Positions 18,248 to 27,583 of a stretch of DNA of 64,000 nucleotides are shown here, in pieces. Under the pieces are notes generated by a model. It saw only the letters and a list, made by a program, of their open reading frames with translations, did no database searches and was not told where the DNA came from. Position 1 is the stretch's first letter, and each line of letters opens with the position of its first letter. Source of the DNA: Bryobacterales bacterium (GTDB taxonomy: Bacteria > Acidobacteriota > Terriglobia > Bryobacterales > UBA6623); NCBI GenBank assembly GCA_028819235.1, contig JAPPMC010000270.1, positions 1 through 64,000 of the forward strand. Reading direction: 5' to 3'. The position numbers and the translations under genes were made by a program.

Positions 18248-18288
18248 AAAGCAAGGCCTGATCGCAGCCATTTGAGCGGTGGGACCTC

Positions 18289-18297
18289 TGCTATAGT
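18289..18297 (+). promoter_or_regulatory. Extended -10 promoter element of the xanthine dehydrogenase-family operon
   Basis: TGCTATAGT (18289-18297) fits an extended -10 (TGn + TATAAT-like hexamer) 86 bases before the start codon. No good -35 lies at 17 bases; TTGAGC at 18272 is only 14 bases away. A ribosome binding site AAAGGAG lies at 18368-18374. Confidence 0.4.
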
Positions 18298-18383
18298 CTG
18301 GAGGGGCCGAACGGCAGCCATGCCGCGGCCAGCCGCGCGATCCGCGCGATGCAAACGGACAATCCTGAAAGGAGAAACGCCAG

Positions 18384-19016
18384 GTGAGTTCAAAAAACCC
18401 TGCTGATAGCCCGGCGTGCGCGCGCGAGGGCGCGCCACGAAAGGGCTTTTCCCGCCGCACCTTCCTTGAGGGCGTCGGGATCGGAGCCGGTGCCGTCGGG
18501 GCGATCGGCACAGCAAAACCCGCCCGCGCCGACTCGAACGACCCCGTCGGCCCGGGGCCAGTCGCGATTACGCTGAACATCAACGGCGAGCGCCAGGACC
18601 TTGAGGTGGAGCCGCGCGTGACCCTGATCGACGCGCTGCGGAACCAGCTCGACATGACTGGCGCGAAGAAGGTCTGCGACCGTGCCACCTGCGGCGCCTG
18701 CACGGTGATCGCAGACGGCGCGCCCGTGTATTCCTGCACGATGCTGGCGATCGAGGCGCAGGGCCGGCGAATCGAGACGATCGAGGGCATCTCGACCGAG
18801 GACTCGATGCACCCGGTACAGACGCAGTTCGTGGAGAACGACGCCCAGCAGTGCGGCTTCTGCACGCCAGGGCTGGTGATGGCCGGCAAGGCGGTCTCGG
18901 ACCGCTCCTCGCAGCCGTCGATGGCAGACGTCGAGGCCGGATTGTGCGGGAACATCTGCCGCTGCGGGACGTACGTGGGCGTTCGCAAGGCAGTCTACGA
19001 GGCCGCCAGGGCCTAG
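18384..19016 (+). CDS. 2Fe-2S subunit of a Tat-exported xanthine dehydrogenase-family oxidoreductase
   Basis: The GTG start at 18384 is preceded nine bases earlier by AAAGGAG. The 210-residue product begins with a twin-arginine signal (SRRTFLEGVGIGAG, about 23-36), so the enzyme works in the periplasm. It then has a plant-type ferredoxin domain with Cys98, Cys103, Cys106 and Cys118 (CDRATCGAC) and a second 2Fe-2S domain with Cys157 and Cys160 (CGFC) plus Cys192 and Cys194 (CRC). It is the electron-transfer subunit of a three-subunit molybdenum hydroxylase resembling E. coli PaoABC (YagTSR) aldehyde oxidase. The Mo subunit gene starts 15 bases downstream. Confidence 0.92.
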   Translation: MSSKNPADSPACAREGAPRKGFSRRTFLEGVGIGAGAVGAIGTAKPARADSNDPVGPGPVAITLNINGERQDLEVEPRVTLIDALRNQLDMTGAKKVCDRATCGACTVIADGAPVYSCTMLAIEAQGRRIETIEGISTEDSMHPVQTQFVENDAQQCGFCTPGLVMAGKAVSDRSSQPSMADVEAGLCGNICRCGTYVGVRKAVYEAARA

Positions 19017-19031
19017 AAGGGAGAGCGCGAC

Positions 19032-21194
19032 ATGGCCACAAAATACGACTGGCCGGCGGCTGAAGATCGCAGCCTGATCGGCAAACGCCACAACCGCGTG
19101 GACGGGCCGGAGAAGGCCCGCGGGACGGCGAAGTACTCCTACGACCGCAATCTGGACGGGATGCTTTACGCGCGCCTGGTGACCTCCACGGTCCCGCACG
19201 GGCGCATCCTCGGCATCGACACGTCTAATGCGGAGAAGGTCCCCGGCTACAAGGGGCACGTGAACATCCTCAACGTGGGCGACGAGGTGCAGTGGGTCGG
19301 GGCCGAGGTCTTGGCCGTTTGCGCAGACACGGAAGAGCACGCGCGCGACGTGGCGGCGGCCACCGCCGTGCACTTCGAGCGCCTGCCGCACTGGGTCAAG
19401 GACGAGGACGTCGAGCAGGCCGGGACGGCCAATCGCGTCACGCCGGCCAAGGACGACACCAAGGGACCGGACATCGAGGAAGCCTGGAAGAGCGCCGACG
19501 CCACCGTCGAGGGCTACTACGGGCTGGGCATCATCACGCACTGCTGCCTTGAGCCGCACGGCCAAGTGGTCGACTGGTCCGGCGACGAGATCACCGTCTA
19601 CGCGTCAACGCAGGCGGTGGCACGCATCCCGGCCGACTTGGCCAGGGGCCTCTCGCGGGACGAGTCGATCGGCACGGTCAACGCGGAGCAGGTGCACGTG
19701 ATCACCCCTTACATGGGCGGAGGCTTCGGGTCGAAGTTCAACATCGACACTTGGGGCATCGCTTGCGCCAAGCTGTCGAAGCAAACGGGCAAGCCGGTCA
19801 AGCTGATGCTCGACCGCGACGAGGAGCTGATGGTCGCCGGCGGTCGGCCGTCCGATTACGGAAAGGTCAAGATCGGCGCCAAGAAGGACGGCACTTTGGT
19901 CGCCTACGAGGCTGAGACCTGGTCGACCGGAGGCGTAGCCGGGCGCGGCAGCCCGCCAGTTCCGTACGTGTACAACAACGAGGAGCGGCTATCTCAGAAG
20001 GCCCGCCACCTGAACGTCTCGACCAACATCGGCCCTGCCCGCGCTTGGCGCGCGCCGAACCACCCGCAGGCGGCGGTGCTGACGATGTGCCCCATGGAGG
20101 ACCTGGCGGCCGAGCTGGACATGGACCCGGTCGAGTTCTTCAAGAAGAACGCCGACCTGACCGCCAGGCCGGAGGTTTACCGCTACGAGATCGACAAGTG
20201 CGCCGAGATGATCGGCTGGAAGGACAACTGGCACAAGCGCGGTGATTCGGGATCGGGCCCTGTCAAGCGAGGCTTGGGGCTTTCGCTGCACACTTGGGGC
20301 GGACGGCCCCACGACTCGACATGCGAAGTGCGCATCCAGCCGGACGGCGGCGTCTCGGTGAACCTAGCCAGCCAGGATCTCGGGGTGGGAACGTACACTA
20401 CGCTCTCGGTGGTCGCTGCGGAGACCTTGGGCCTACAGATTCCGGACATCACCGTGAACATCGGCAGCTCGCGGCTTCCCATCTCGGGGGCTTCGGGCGG
20501 ATCGACGACGGTCGGAGGAACGTCCGCGTCGACGCGTCGGGCAACTGTCAACGCCCTCGAAGAGCTCAAGGGTGTGGTCGCCGATGCGCTGGAGGTGGAT
20601 GCTTCGGATCTAGTGGCCAAGGACGGCAAGGTGTTCGCCGAGTCGGACCCGTCGAAGTCCTTGAGCTGGACGGAAGCCTGCCGCAAGCTGGGCAACCGCA
20701 CGATCACGGGGCAGGGCAAGCAGCCCGACCGTGAGGGCGGCAAGCTCAACGATTCCGGTGTGGGCGGCGTTCAGATGGCGGACGTCTCGGTCGACGTCGA
20801 GACGGGCATCGTGACGATCAACAAGATTGCTGCGGTCCAGGACGTGGGCTTGGTGCTGTGCTTGGAACAGTGCGAGAGCCAAGTGTACGGGGCCGTCATC
20901 CAAGGCATTGCATGGGCGCTGTACGAGGAGGCGATCTACGATCAGGCCACCGGCAAGATGCTGAACCCGGACATGGAGTTCTACAAGCTCCCGGGCGCTG
21001 CCGACATCGGTGAGCTCGAGGTCCACATGGTGCAGAACAAGTATGACGATCGGGGCGTGATCGGCATCGGCGAGCCGCCGGCCATCTCGCCGGGGGCAGC
21101 GATTTCGAACGCCGTGGCGAACGCGATCGGCGTGCGGGTTCCGACACTGCCTCTGACTCCGGACCGGGTGCTGGAAGCGCTCGCGAACGCCTAG
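19032..21194 (+). CDS. Molybdopterin-binding subunit of the xanthine dehydrogenase family
   Basis: 720 residues. The N-terminal a/b-hammerhead region starts with GKRHNRVDGPEKARGTAKY. Molybdenum-cofactor loops are visible as PYMGGGFGSKF, ARAWRAPNHPQAAV, SQDLGVGTYT and SGASGGSTTVGG. The catalytic glutamate of the family is Glu681 in GIGEPP. There is no signal peptide; it would be co-exported with the Tat-bearing small subunit. Substrates in this family include aldehydes, purines and N-heterocycles; the sequence does not decide between them. The gene order small-Mo-FAD differs from small-FAD-Mo in E. coli pao. No dedicated XdhC/PaoD-type chaperone gene lies nearby. Confidence 0.92.
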   Translation: MATKYDWPAAEDRSLIGKRHNRVDGPEKARGTAKYSYDRNLDGMLYARLVTSTVPHGRILGIDTSNAEKVPGYKGHVNILNVGDEVQWVGAEVLAVCADTEEHARDVAAATAVHFERLPHWVKDEDVEQAGTANRVTPAKDDTKGPDIEEAWKSADATVEGYYGLGIITHCCLEPHGQVVDWSGDEITVYASTQAVARIPADLARGLSRDESIGTVNAEQVHVITPYMGGGFGSKFNIDTWGIACAKLSKQTGKPVKLMLDRDEELMVAGGRPSDYGKVKIGAKKDGTLVAYEAETWSTGGVAGRGSPPVPYVYNNEERLSQKARHLNVSTNIGPARAWRAPNHPQAAVLTMCPMEDLAAELDMDPVEFFKKNADLTARPEVYRYEIDKCAEMIGWKDNWHKRGDSGSGPVKRGLGLSLHTWGGRPHDSTCEVRIQPDGGVSVNLASQDLGVGTYTTLSVVAAETLGLQIPDITVNIGSSRLPISGASGGSTTVGGTSASTRRATVNALEELKGVVADALEVDASDLVAKDGKVFAESDPSKSLSWTEACRKLGNRTITGQGKQPDREGGKLNDSGVGGVQMADVSVDVETGIVTINKIAAVQDVGLVLCLEQCESQVYGAVIQGIAWALYEEAIYDQATGKMLNPDMEFYKLPGAADIGELEVHMVQNKYDDRGVIGIGEPPAISPGAAISNAVANAIGVRVPTLPLTPDRVLEALANA

Positions 21195-21209
21195 GGGGGG
21201 CCATCAATC

Positions 21210-22181
21210 ATGCAGAACTTCGAATACATCGCACCGACTGAAACGCTCTCAGCTGTCCAGGCCCTGAGCCCGGACGCGGGGGTTACGGCCGTGCTGGCGG
21301 GCGGGACGGACCTGCTCAGCCTCATGAAGGAGCGGATTGAGACGCCCTCGCGCGTCGTGAGCCTACGCAATGTGCGCGCGCTGCGCGGCATCTCGAAGAA
21401 GGGCGGCGGCCTGCGGATCGGCGCCATGGCGACCGTGCAGGAGCTGCTCGACTCCAATGCTGCGGCCGGCTACAAGTCGCTGGTGCAGGCTGCGAGCGGC
21501 ATCACGGCCCCGCAGGTACGCGCAATGGGCACGGTGGCCGGGGATCTTTTGCAGCGCCCGCGGTGCTGGTACTACCGGAACGGGTACGGGCTGCTCGCCA
21601 CGCACGAGGGCGAGTCGCTGGTCCCAACCGGCGAGAACCGCTACCACGCGATCTTGGGCAACAAGGGACCCGCCTACTTCGTGAACGCCTCCAGTCTGGC
21701 GCCAGCACTGATCTCACTCGGTGCACAGGCGACCGTGGCAGGGCCGGACGGAGAGCGCACTGTCGACCTGGCCGACCTGTTCCAGATTCCATCGTCGGAG
21801 TCGGAGCGCGAGAACACGCTGAGCCCGAACGAGATCGTGACGGAGGTCACGGTTCCGGGCGGCACCTCCGGCTGGAAGACGGCCACATATGAGGTTCGGC
21901 AGCGACAGTTGCTGGATTGGCCATTTGCGACGGCTTCGGTAGCACTTCGCGTGCGCGGTGGGAAGATCGCGGACGCCCGCGTCGTTCTGGGGCACGTTGC
22001 GCCGATTCCGTGGCGCTCTTCGGAGGCCGAGGCGGCCCTGAATGGCCAAGCCCCGGGCGAGGCCGCCGGCGAGGCTGCCGGCAAGGCGGCAGTCGCAGCC
22101 GCGACACCGCTGAGCGGCAACAAGGCAAAGGTACAGCTAGCCTCCGTGGCGGTGAAGCGCGCGGTGGCAATGGCCGGCTAA
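21210..22181 (+). CDS. FAD-binding subunit of the xanthine dehydrogenase family
   Basis: 323 residues of the CO-dehydrogenase medium-chain type. The FAD pyrophosphate loop is AGGTDLLSLMKE, followed by LRIGAMATVQELL and the GTVAGDLLQRPRCWYYRNG stretch characteristic of the YagS/PaoB-like branch. The C-terminal domain contains ARVVLGHVAPIPWRSSEAE and an Ala/Gly-rich repeat (GEAAGEAAGKAAVAAA) that looks like a short slipped-strand expansion. It completes the operon with the 2Fe-2S and Mo subunits, with a 15-base gap from the Mo gene. Confidence 0.9.
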   Translation: MQNFEYIAPTETLSAVQALSPDAGVTAVLAGGTDLLSLMKERIETPSRVVSLRNVRALRGISKKGGGLRIGAMATVQELLDSNAAAGYKSLVQAASGITAPQVRAMGTVAGDLLQRPRCWYYRNGYGLLATHEGESLVPTGENRYHAILGNKGPAYFVNASSLAPALISLGAQATVAGPDGERTVDLADLFQIPSSESERENTLSPNEIVTEVTVPGGTSGWKTATYEVRQRQLLDWPFATASVALRVRGGKIADARVVLGHVAPIPWRSSEAEAALNGQAPGEAAGEAAGKAAVAAATPLSGNKAKVQLASVAVKRAVAMAG

Positions 22182-22305
22182 CAATGCGCTGGCGCTGCGA
22201 ACGTCGGCGCCAGCCCCACGGGCCGCTGGGATGGCCTTGACCGTCCCGGCGGCCCTTGTTCAAAGGTAGGCCCGACTTGGGCACGAGTTCTTAGCGAGGC
22301 AGGCA

Positions 22306-22527
22306 ATGTCTAGGAATCGAGGCGCCGGGCTGCGAGCCCTTCGGCACCGTTGCGCGGAACTTCGATGGAAGGGCATGTACATCGACGCGGACGACGATCC
22401 CAGCGTCCAGCTCTCCAACACGCGCATCTACTGGTGCGACGTGACCCAGAAGCCGATCGGCCCTGACGGGGACATCGTCGACGAGGACACCTGCACAGCG
22501 TCGCGCAGGTGCTACGACCCGCTGTAG
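22306..22527 (+). CDS. Small hypothetical protein (73 residues)
   Basis: The ATG at 22306 follows GAGGCAGGCA. The product has a basic N-terminus (LRALRHRCAELRWKGMYID), an acidic middle, and an ordered cysteine series in the second half (WCDVTQKPIG, DEDTCTASRRCYDPL). No family was recognised. The length, the cysteine spacing and the absence of an overlapping gene make it plausible, but support is limited to its open frame and the weak ribosome binding site. Confidence 0.4.
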   Translation: MSRNRGAGLRALRHRCAELRWKGMYIDADDDPSVQLSNTRIYWCDVTQKPIGPDGDIVDEDTCTASRRCYDPL

Positions 22528-22586
22528 CGGGACGGCGGACGCCGCAACTCGAGAGCCGCGAGGATCCGCTCCGGAATGGCGAGAAC

Positions 22587-24086
22587 TTGGGAGCAGGCCT
22601 GAAGCGCGTCGGGCCTGCAGTTCTGGCGCTCGCGCTGGCGGGATGCGGGTCGGGCACATCTCGACCTCCCGTCGACGGTTCCGAGAAGGCTTCGGGGCCC
22701 TCCGTGATTCTCACGGGAGACTTCCCCGACCCCACGATCGTTCGCGACGGCTCGACCTACTACATGACGCACTCGTCGTTCGACAGGGTGCCGGGACTCC
22801 TGATCTGGCAATCGAACGATCTATACAACTGGCAGCCGCTGACTTACGCCCTGCGCCAGCACGTCGGCAACGTCTGGGCACCAGATCTCGCCAAGCACGA
22901 GGACCGATTCTACTTGTACTTTCCGGCGGGGGGCACGAACTGGGTGACAACCGCAGCCTCTCCCGCAGGGCCGTGGTCTGAACCAGTCGATCTTAAGGTG
23001 GGCGGGATTGATCCCGGCCATATCGCCACGCCGGATGGCAGGCGGTATCTCCACCTGAACGCCGGTAGGGCCGTCAAACTTGCCACAGACGGCCTTTCGG
23101 TTATCGGAGAGCCGACCAAGGTGTACGACGGCTGGGAGTATCCGAGCGAATGGGTGACCGAGTGCTTCTGCCTGGAGTCGCCGAAGCTGCTGTTGCATGA
23201 AGGCGTGTACTATCTGACCTCCGCTCAGGGTGGCACTGCCGGGCCCTCCACGTCCCACATGGTGGTTTCGGCACGTTCCGAGTCCCCTCTCGGCCCTTGG
23301 GCGGACAGTCCGCTCAACCCGATCGTCCGTACGTGGAGCCGCAGCGAGCCGTGGTGGTCAAAAGGCCACGGAACAATTGTCGAGGGTCCCGGGAGCCAGT
23401 GGCACATCGTCTACCACGGCTACGAGAACGGTTACCGAACCATGGGCCGCCAGACGCTGATTGAGCCGGTCTCATGGACGGATGATGGCTGGTTTGACAT
23501 CGTCTGGGCCGACGGGGAGGAGTTCGAGGTGCACAAGGTCGGCAACTACCGCCTTCAGCCGGAGGCCTTCGACGGACCGGAGCTCTCGCCCCAATGGCAC
23601 TTTGACGGCATTGACTCGACGGATCAGTACTCGCTCTCCGATGGAGCCGTCGAGTTCGAAGCCGGCGGAGACCGGCTGAGGGTGCTCCACGCGCTCGCGT
23701 CAGACCACAGCTATGAAGCGGAGGTGGCGATCGACATCGACGGCTCGCCGGAGGTGGGGTTCGTTCTCTACTACGGGCGGGACGCCTATGCGGGCATCGG
23801 GCTAGTGGACGGGCAAGTGGCGCTGGTGAAGGGCGGTCGTCCCTTCCTGCGGGACACCCTTCCCTGCACGGACTGCCGCTATTTCAAGATCCTGATGGTC
23901 GAGCACGATGTCGCCGTCTTCTTCTCGACCGACGGCTCGAGGTGGACGCAACACCCGCGCGGTCTTGAGGTGTCTGGCTTCCAAACCAACAACCTTGGCG
24001 GATTCTCCAGCCTGAAGCTGGGCGTCTATGCCAAGGGGTCCGGGACAATACGAGTTGACGAATTCCGCTATCGCGCGATCGAGTGA
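22587..24086 (+). CDS. Glycoside hydrolase family 43 lipoprotein
   Basis: The best start is TTG at 22587, which puts a lipoprotein signal (VLALALAGC, acylated Cys at about residue 20) at the N-terminus; an in-frame GTG at 22509 would add an unlikely leader. The five-blade propeller follows with GDFPDPTIVRDG (catalytic base Asp), VWAPDL (pKa-modulating Asp), CLESPKLL (general acid Glu) and KGHGTIVEG (His of the metal site). A C-terminal concanavalin-like domain resembles the beta-xylosidase accessory domain (FDGPELSPQW, LRVLHALASDHSYEAEVAIDI, VGFVLYYG). It probably cleaves arabinoxylan or related side chains at the cell surface. It stands alone, with no transporter beside it. Confidence 0.85.
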   Translation: MGAGLKRVGPAVLALALAGCGSGTSRPPVDGSEKASGPSVILTGDFPDPTIVRDGSTYYMTHSSFDRVPGLLIWQSNDLYNWQPLTYALRQHVGNVWAPDLAKHEDRFYLYFPAGGTNWVTTAASPAGPWSEPVDLKVGGIDPGHIATPDGRRYLHLNAGRAVKLATDGLSVIGEPTKVYDGWEYPSEWVTECFCLESPKLLLHEGVYYLTSAQGGTAGPSTSHMVVSARSESPLGPWADSPLNPIVRTWSRSEPWWSKGHGTIVEGPGSQWHIVYHGYENGYRTMGRQTLIEPVSWTDDGWFDIVWADGEEFEVHKVGNYRLQPEAFDGPELSPQWHFDGIDSTDQYSLSDGAVEFEAGGDRLRVLHALASDHSYEAEVAIDIDGSPEVGFVLYYGRDAYAGIGLVDGQVALVKGGRPFLRDTLPCTDCRYFKILMVEHDVAVFFSTDGSRWTQHPRGLEVSGFQTNNLGGFSSLKLGVYAKGSGTIRVDEFRYRAIE

Positions 24087-24504
24087 CTCATGGTCCCGGT
24101 GTTACCGGCCCCCGGTCGCAGTGGTAGCGCGGGCATTGCACGTTCGCCTGTAGGACGGCCTAGGACCTCGGGCAGGCAGCCGCCTTAAACCGTCGGAAGG
24201 GCAGCGCGGGTGCAGCTCATTGCGAAGCGGTGTTGGCTACAAGCCGCGCGAGAGCCGACAGAAAACGAATTGGCGCGCGAGCTCCAGTAGGAGAAAGATC
24301 CTCGGCGGCGGGCTGGCCAGCTCAGCCGTTGGGAGGCACTGGAGTAACAGTGTGACGGGCGACCAGAATCGGCCAGAGTCCCGGCATCACGATTGGCGCT
24401 GGGCGCATACCGTAGTTCCCTCTCAAGACGGCAGGTGGGGACTCTCGGAACAGGCCGGTGCGTGGGGAGAGTTCCCTTTCGGACCGTTGGTATAGTGGCT
24501 GCCC
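24087..24504. other. Intergenic region before the PhoD-like gene
   Basis: No convincing gene; open frames on both strands lack motifs. A TATAGT hexamer at 24491-24496 lies just before the ribosome binding site of the phosphatase and might be its -10, which would give a leader of about 20 bases; no -35 stands out. Confidence 0.4.
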
Positions 24505-24510
24505 GGAGGA
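24505..24510 (+). promoter_or_regulatory. Strong ribosome binding site deciding a TTG start
   Basis: GGAGGA, seven bases before TTG 24518. This is the only good Shine-Dalgarno in the region and places the start directly before a Tat signal, in preference to the GTG at 24458. Confidence 0.6.
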
Positions 24511-24517
24511 TTCGGAA

Positions 24518-26821
24518 TTGCGAGAGACCAGACGAAGTCCGGGATGCTCGGACCAAGGCTTGCGCCGACGAGACTTTGTAAAGGTGGCGGGCGGGGCCGC
24601 TCTGGGCCTTGCGCCGCGAGGCGGAAGGACCTCTGACGCGGAGGCAGGCTTCCGCTCGGCGTGGAAGGGCAGCCGGACGTGGATCGGTCCGGAGTACTGG
24701 GCCAACCCTCTCCAGGACTGGCACCTCGATGATGGCGAGGTCGTCGCCCGAGCGGCACCGGGCAGGACGCTCCATCTGTTGACGCATCAAGTGGGGTCCA
24801 CCGGGGATGGGTTTCAGACGGAGGTGAGCGTTCGACCGCCGGGATCCGAGGCGAGCAGCCGGAGATCTGATGCGACTTGGGCCGGGTTCGCGTTCGGAGT
24901 ACGAGGTGAACTGGCTGGCTATCAACATGCGCTCGTCCGTCCGTCCACGCAGGTCAATGCCGGCCTGCGGGGCGACGGCCGAGTGTTCTGCGGCGACACG
25001 GTCGGTGGAGCGGTACCGCTGGAGGGCCCGGTCCGACTGATGCTCAGCATTCGGCCCTCGGGGGCGGGGTATGAAGCAAGGCTGTCCGCACGCGCCGGGC
25101 CAGAGGGGCACTCGGCAGAGGTTGCGGCGTCTCTGGAGGCATCCCGGTTGCCGGGCAACATCGCGCTGGCGGCACAGGGGCCCGGCCGACCCCGCCCGGA
25201 GACCAGCGGCGTCGAATGGGGCTTCCGGGATTGGAGTTTCTCAGGCCCGCAGGTCGAGAACGATCCCGAACATCTCTTCGGTCCGATCCTGTGGACGCAG
25301 TACACCCTCAGTCGCGGAACTCTCAAGCTCGCAGCTCACTTCCCTCCCCTCGACGACAACGACGACACGGAGGCTCGGCTTGAGACACGCGACGGACGTG
25401 GCTGGCAGGCCGTCACATCAGCCCCAATCGAGCCTCTCTCGCGGACGGCCGTGTTCCGCGTCGACACGTGGGACGATACGCGGGACACCGACTACCGGGT
25501 GGTGTATTCCTGGCAAGGCGAGGACCACCACTGGCGGGGCACAATCCGTAGGGATCCGCGGGAGAAGGATCAGCTCAGTGTAGGCATCTTCTCGTGTGAC
25601 CACGGGGAGGTCTTTCCCCAGCACCGCATGGTGCGGAATGTCGCCGTCCAGAATCCGGACATCGTCTTCTTTGCAGGCGATCAGATCTACGAGAGTTACG
25701 GCGGCTTCGGCGTGGCCCGCCGAAAGCCGAGCGGCGAAGCCATGCTGGACTATCTGCGGAAGTACTGGCAATTCGGATGGACGTGGCGGTCGATCCTCAA
25801 GGACCGCCCCAGCATCGTCATCCCCGACGACCACGACGTCTTTCAAGGGAACATCTGGGGCCAAGCCGGGCGTGCCCTGCCCCAGTCGTCCGAGGGCTGG
25901 GGCTTCGAGAACGGCGGGTATCTCATGGGAGTTGACTGGGTGAACGCCGTACAACGCACACAAGCCGGGCATCTTCCTGATCCCCATGACCCGGCCCCAT
26001 GCGACAGCGGAATCGACGTGTACTTCACCGAGATGCGCTACGGCGGGGCAAGCTTTGCGGTCATCGAGGACCGGAAGTTCAAGAGCGGGCCTGGAGACAT
26101 CCTCAGCCCATCCCAGCGTGCGGAGGGGCGCCGCGACCCGCGCGTCGTTGATGTGGATGGAGCCGAATTACTCGGCCCGCGCCAAGAGGCCTTCCTGCGC
26201 TGGTGGGCAAAAGCCAGCGCTGACGCCGATTTTCGGCTGGTGTGCTCGCAGACGATCTTCTGCAAGGCAACCACCCATTCCGGCGGCAGGCTTGAACGCC
26301 GACTGATCGACCTTGACTGCGGTGGCTGGCCACAGGCTGGGCGCAGCCGGGCGCTTGCCGCGCTGCGGCCAGCTCAAGATGTGGTCATGCTGCACGGTGA
26401 CCAGCATGTAGGGTCGCTCGTGCGTCACGGGATCAACGAGTGGGAAGACGGCCCGATCGGGTTCATGGTGCCCGGTACTTCGAACGGGTTCCCAAGGGCG
26501 TGGTGGCCCGAGCAGCCAGGCGAGGACCGCATGCCGGGCGATCCAGAATGGACGGGGCGGTACCGCGACGGACTCGGGAACCGGATTACGGTCTTGGCGG
26601 CGGCGAACCCGGAGCGAGGAAGCAACACCGACGAAGGGCAGCGCGGTCTGAACGCTGAAGAGATCGCCCATATCAAGGGATCGGGCCACGGCACACTGGT
26701 GTTGGACAGGCAGGCGCGGACGGCCACATTTGAGATTTGGAGGCACGCCCATGACGCTGCGAAACCCAAGCCGGAGGACCGCTTCGCAGGATTCCCGATT
26801 GTGGTGAACCTGTTCAGGTAG
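24518..26821 (+). CDS. Tat-exported PhoD-like phosphatase/phosphodiesterase
   Basis: The TTG start follows an ideal ribosome binding site. The 767-residue product opens with a twin-arginine signal (LRRRDFVKVAGGAALGLA). Residues ~50-250 form an extra N-terminal beta-rich domain of the LamG/concanavalin type. The PhoD-like metallophosphatase comes next: VGIFSCDHG, FFAGDQIYES (metal-binding Asp), IPDDHDVFQGN (DDHD), and VVMLHGDQHVGSL near the end. PhoD enzymes are Ca/Fe-dependent secreted phosphodiesterases for phosphate scavenging. The added N-terminal domain and the position next to GH43 and sulfatase genes suggest action on a polymer-attached phosphate, which is inference. Confidence 0.82.
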   Translation: MRETRRSPGCSDQGLRRRDFVKVAGGAALGLAPRGGRTSDAEAGFRSAWKGSRTWIGPEYWANPLQDWHLDDGEVVARAAPGRTLHLLTHQVGSTGDGFQTEVSVRPPGSEASSRRSDATWAGFAFGVRGELAGYQHALVRPSTQVNAGLRGDGRVFCGDTVGGAVPLEGPVRLMLSIRPSGAGYEARLSARAGPEGHSAEVAASLEASRLPGNIALAAQGPGRPRPETSGVEWGFRDWSFSGPQVENDPEHLFGPILWTQYTLSRGTLKLAAHFPPLDDNDDTEARLETRDGRGWQAVTSAPIEPLSRTAVFRVDTWDDTRDTDYRVVYSWQGEDHHWRGTIRRDPREKDQLSVGIFSCDHGEVFPQHRMVRNVAVQNPDIVFFAGDQIYESYGGFGVARRKPSGEAMLDYLRKYWQFGWTWRSILKDRPSIVIPDDHDVFQGNIWGQAGRALPQSSEGWGFENGGYLMGVDWVNAVQRTQAGHLPDPHDPAPCDSGIDVYFTEMRYGGASFAVIEDRKFKSGPGDILSPSQRAEGRRDPRVVDVDGAELLGPRQEAFLRWWAKASADADFRLVCSQTIFCKATTHSGGRLERRLIDLDCGGWPQAGRSRALAALRPAQDVVMLHGDQHVGSLVRHGINEWEDGPIGFMVPGTSNGFPRAWWPEQPGEDRMPGDPEWTGRYRDGLGNRITVLAAANPERGSNTDEGQRGLNAEEIAHIKGSGHGTLVLDRQARTATFEIWRHAHDAAKPKPEDRFAGFPIVVNLFR

Positions 26822-26870
26822 CAGGTAGGCTGCAAGCGTTGCTGACCGCTGCTGGACTGCGGCCGAGTGC

Positions 26871-27155
26871 GTGGCAAGGAACGGGATCATCAGGCGGCAC
26901 ACCGCCTCGGTCGAGCCTCAGCCACCGGCCCCAGCGCCTCGGCCGTTCCTTCCGCCGGACGCTCCGGTGCCCTTCCCGGCGGCGGAGGGGCACTACCCCG
27001 ACGGAGACGGTCGCTACTTGTCGCAGAGCAAGGTTCACCTGACCACCGTAAGCCAGCTGGCCAAAGCCGCCAAGCAGCACCGGATTCCGCGCGAGCATGG
27101 TGTCGCAGCGCTATCCAAAGATGCCGATCAACGACTTGGGTGCATCTGCCTCTGA
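26871..27155 (+). pseudogene. Possible N-terminal remnant of a Uma2-type (PD-(D/E)XK) protein
   Basis: The 94-codon frame starts with GTG at 26871. It carries a Pro-rich stretch and then HYPDGDGRYLSQSKVHLTTV, which resembles the YPxsDGkpmaEtxxHxxxi opening of Uma2-family endonuclease-like proteins. Similarity stops after about residue 70 and the frame ends at 27155 without any nuclease core, so this would be a truncated copy. The call rests on one short motif. Confidence 0.3.
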
Positions 27156-27583
27156 TGACCCGGTTGAGGCCACCAAGGGACGTTTGCATCCGGGGCAGCC
27201 TGTTTACGACCCGCTCGCGTCGCTCGACAGGCTCGTCTAGGTGATCGATCGACCTGCCGTTGGAGCGAGTCGGCTCGAGGTTCCAGGAATGTCGTCAAGG
27301 GCGGGCGTCCGTGGGGGCATCGAGTGTCAGCATTTCGCCGTCCGACGAAGAGCCATCCCTCAAACTTGTCTCGCTGAGCGTCTAGGCTGGCCACAGAATC
27401 GCCGTTATGAGTTCGGACGGCGACGGGGAGGCCGCCCTCGCAACAGGGATTGCCGACCTGACTTTGATTGCGCCAGGCATCCACGGCCGGGGCAAGCGCT
27501 CGGCAGTTGGTCGGGCACGACGTGTCTAGATCGCTGCACTGCCTCCTGCTACAATCCGACGGAGGCAACTCATACCCAATCTA
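27156..27583. other. Intergenic, no gene recognised
   Basis: About 430 bases between the possible Uma2 remnant and the EEP gene. Overlapping short frames on both strands show no motif. A promoter for the EEP gene should lie in the last ~60 bases, but no consensus element is clear. Confidence 0.4.

Noticed and set aside
22050-22100. Ala/Gly repeat in the FAD subunit as a regulatory or mobile repeat
   Set aside because: Only a few near-identical codon units near the C-terminus of a normal gene; simple slippage is sufficient.
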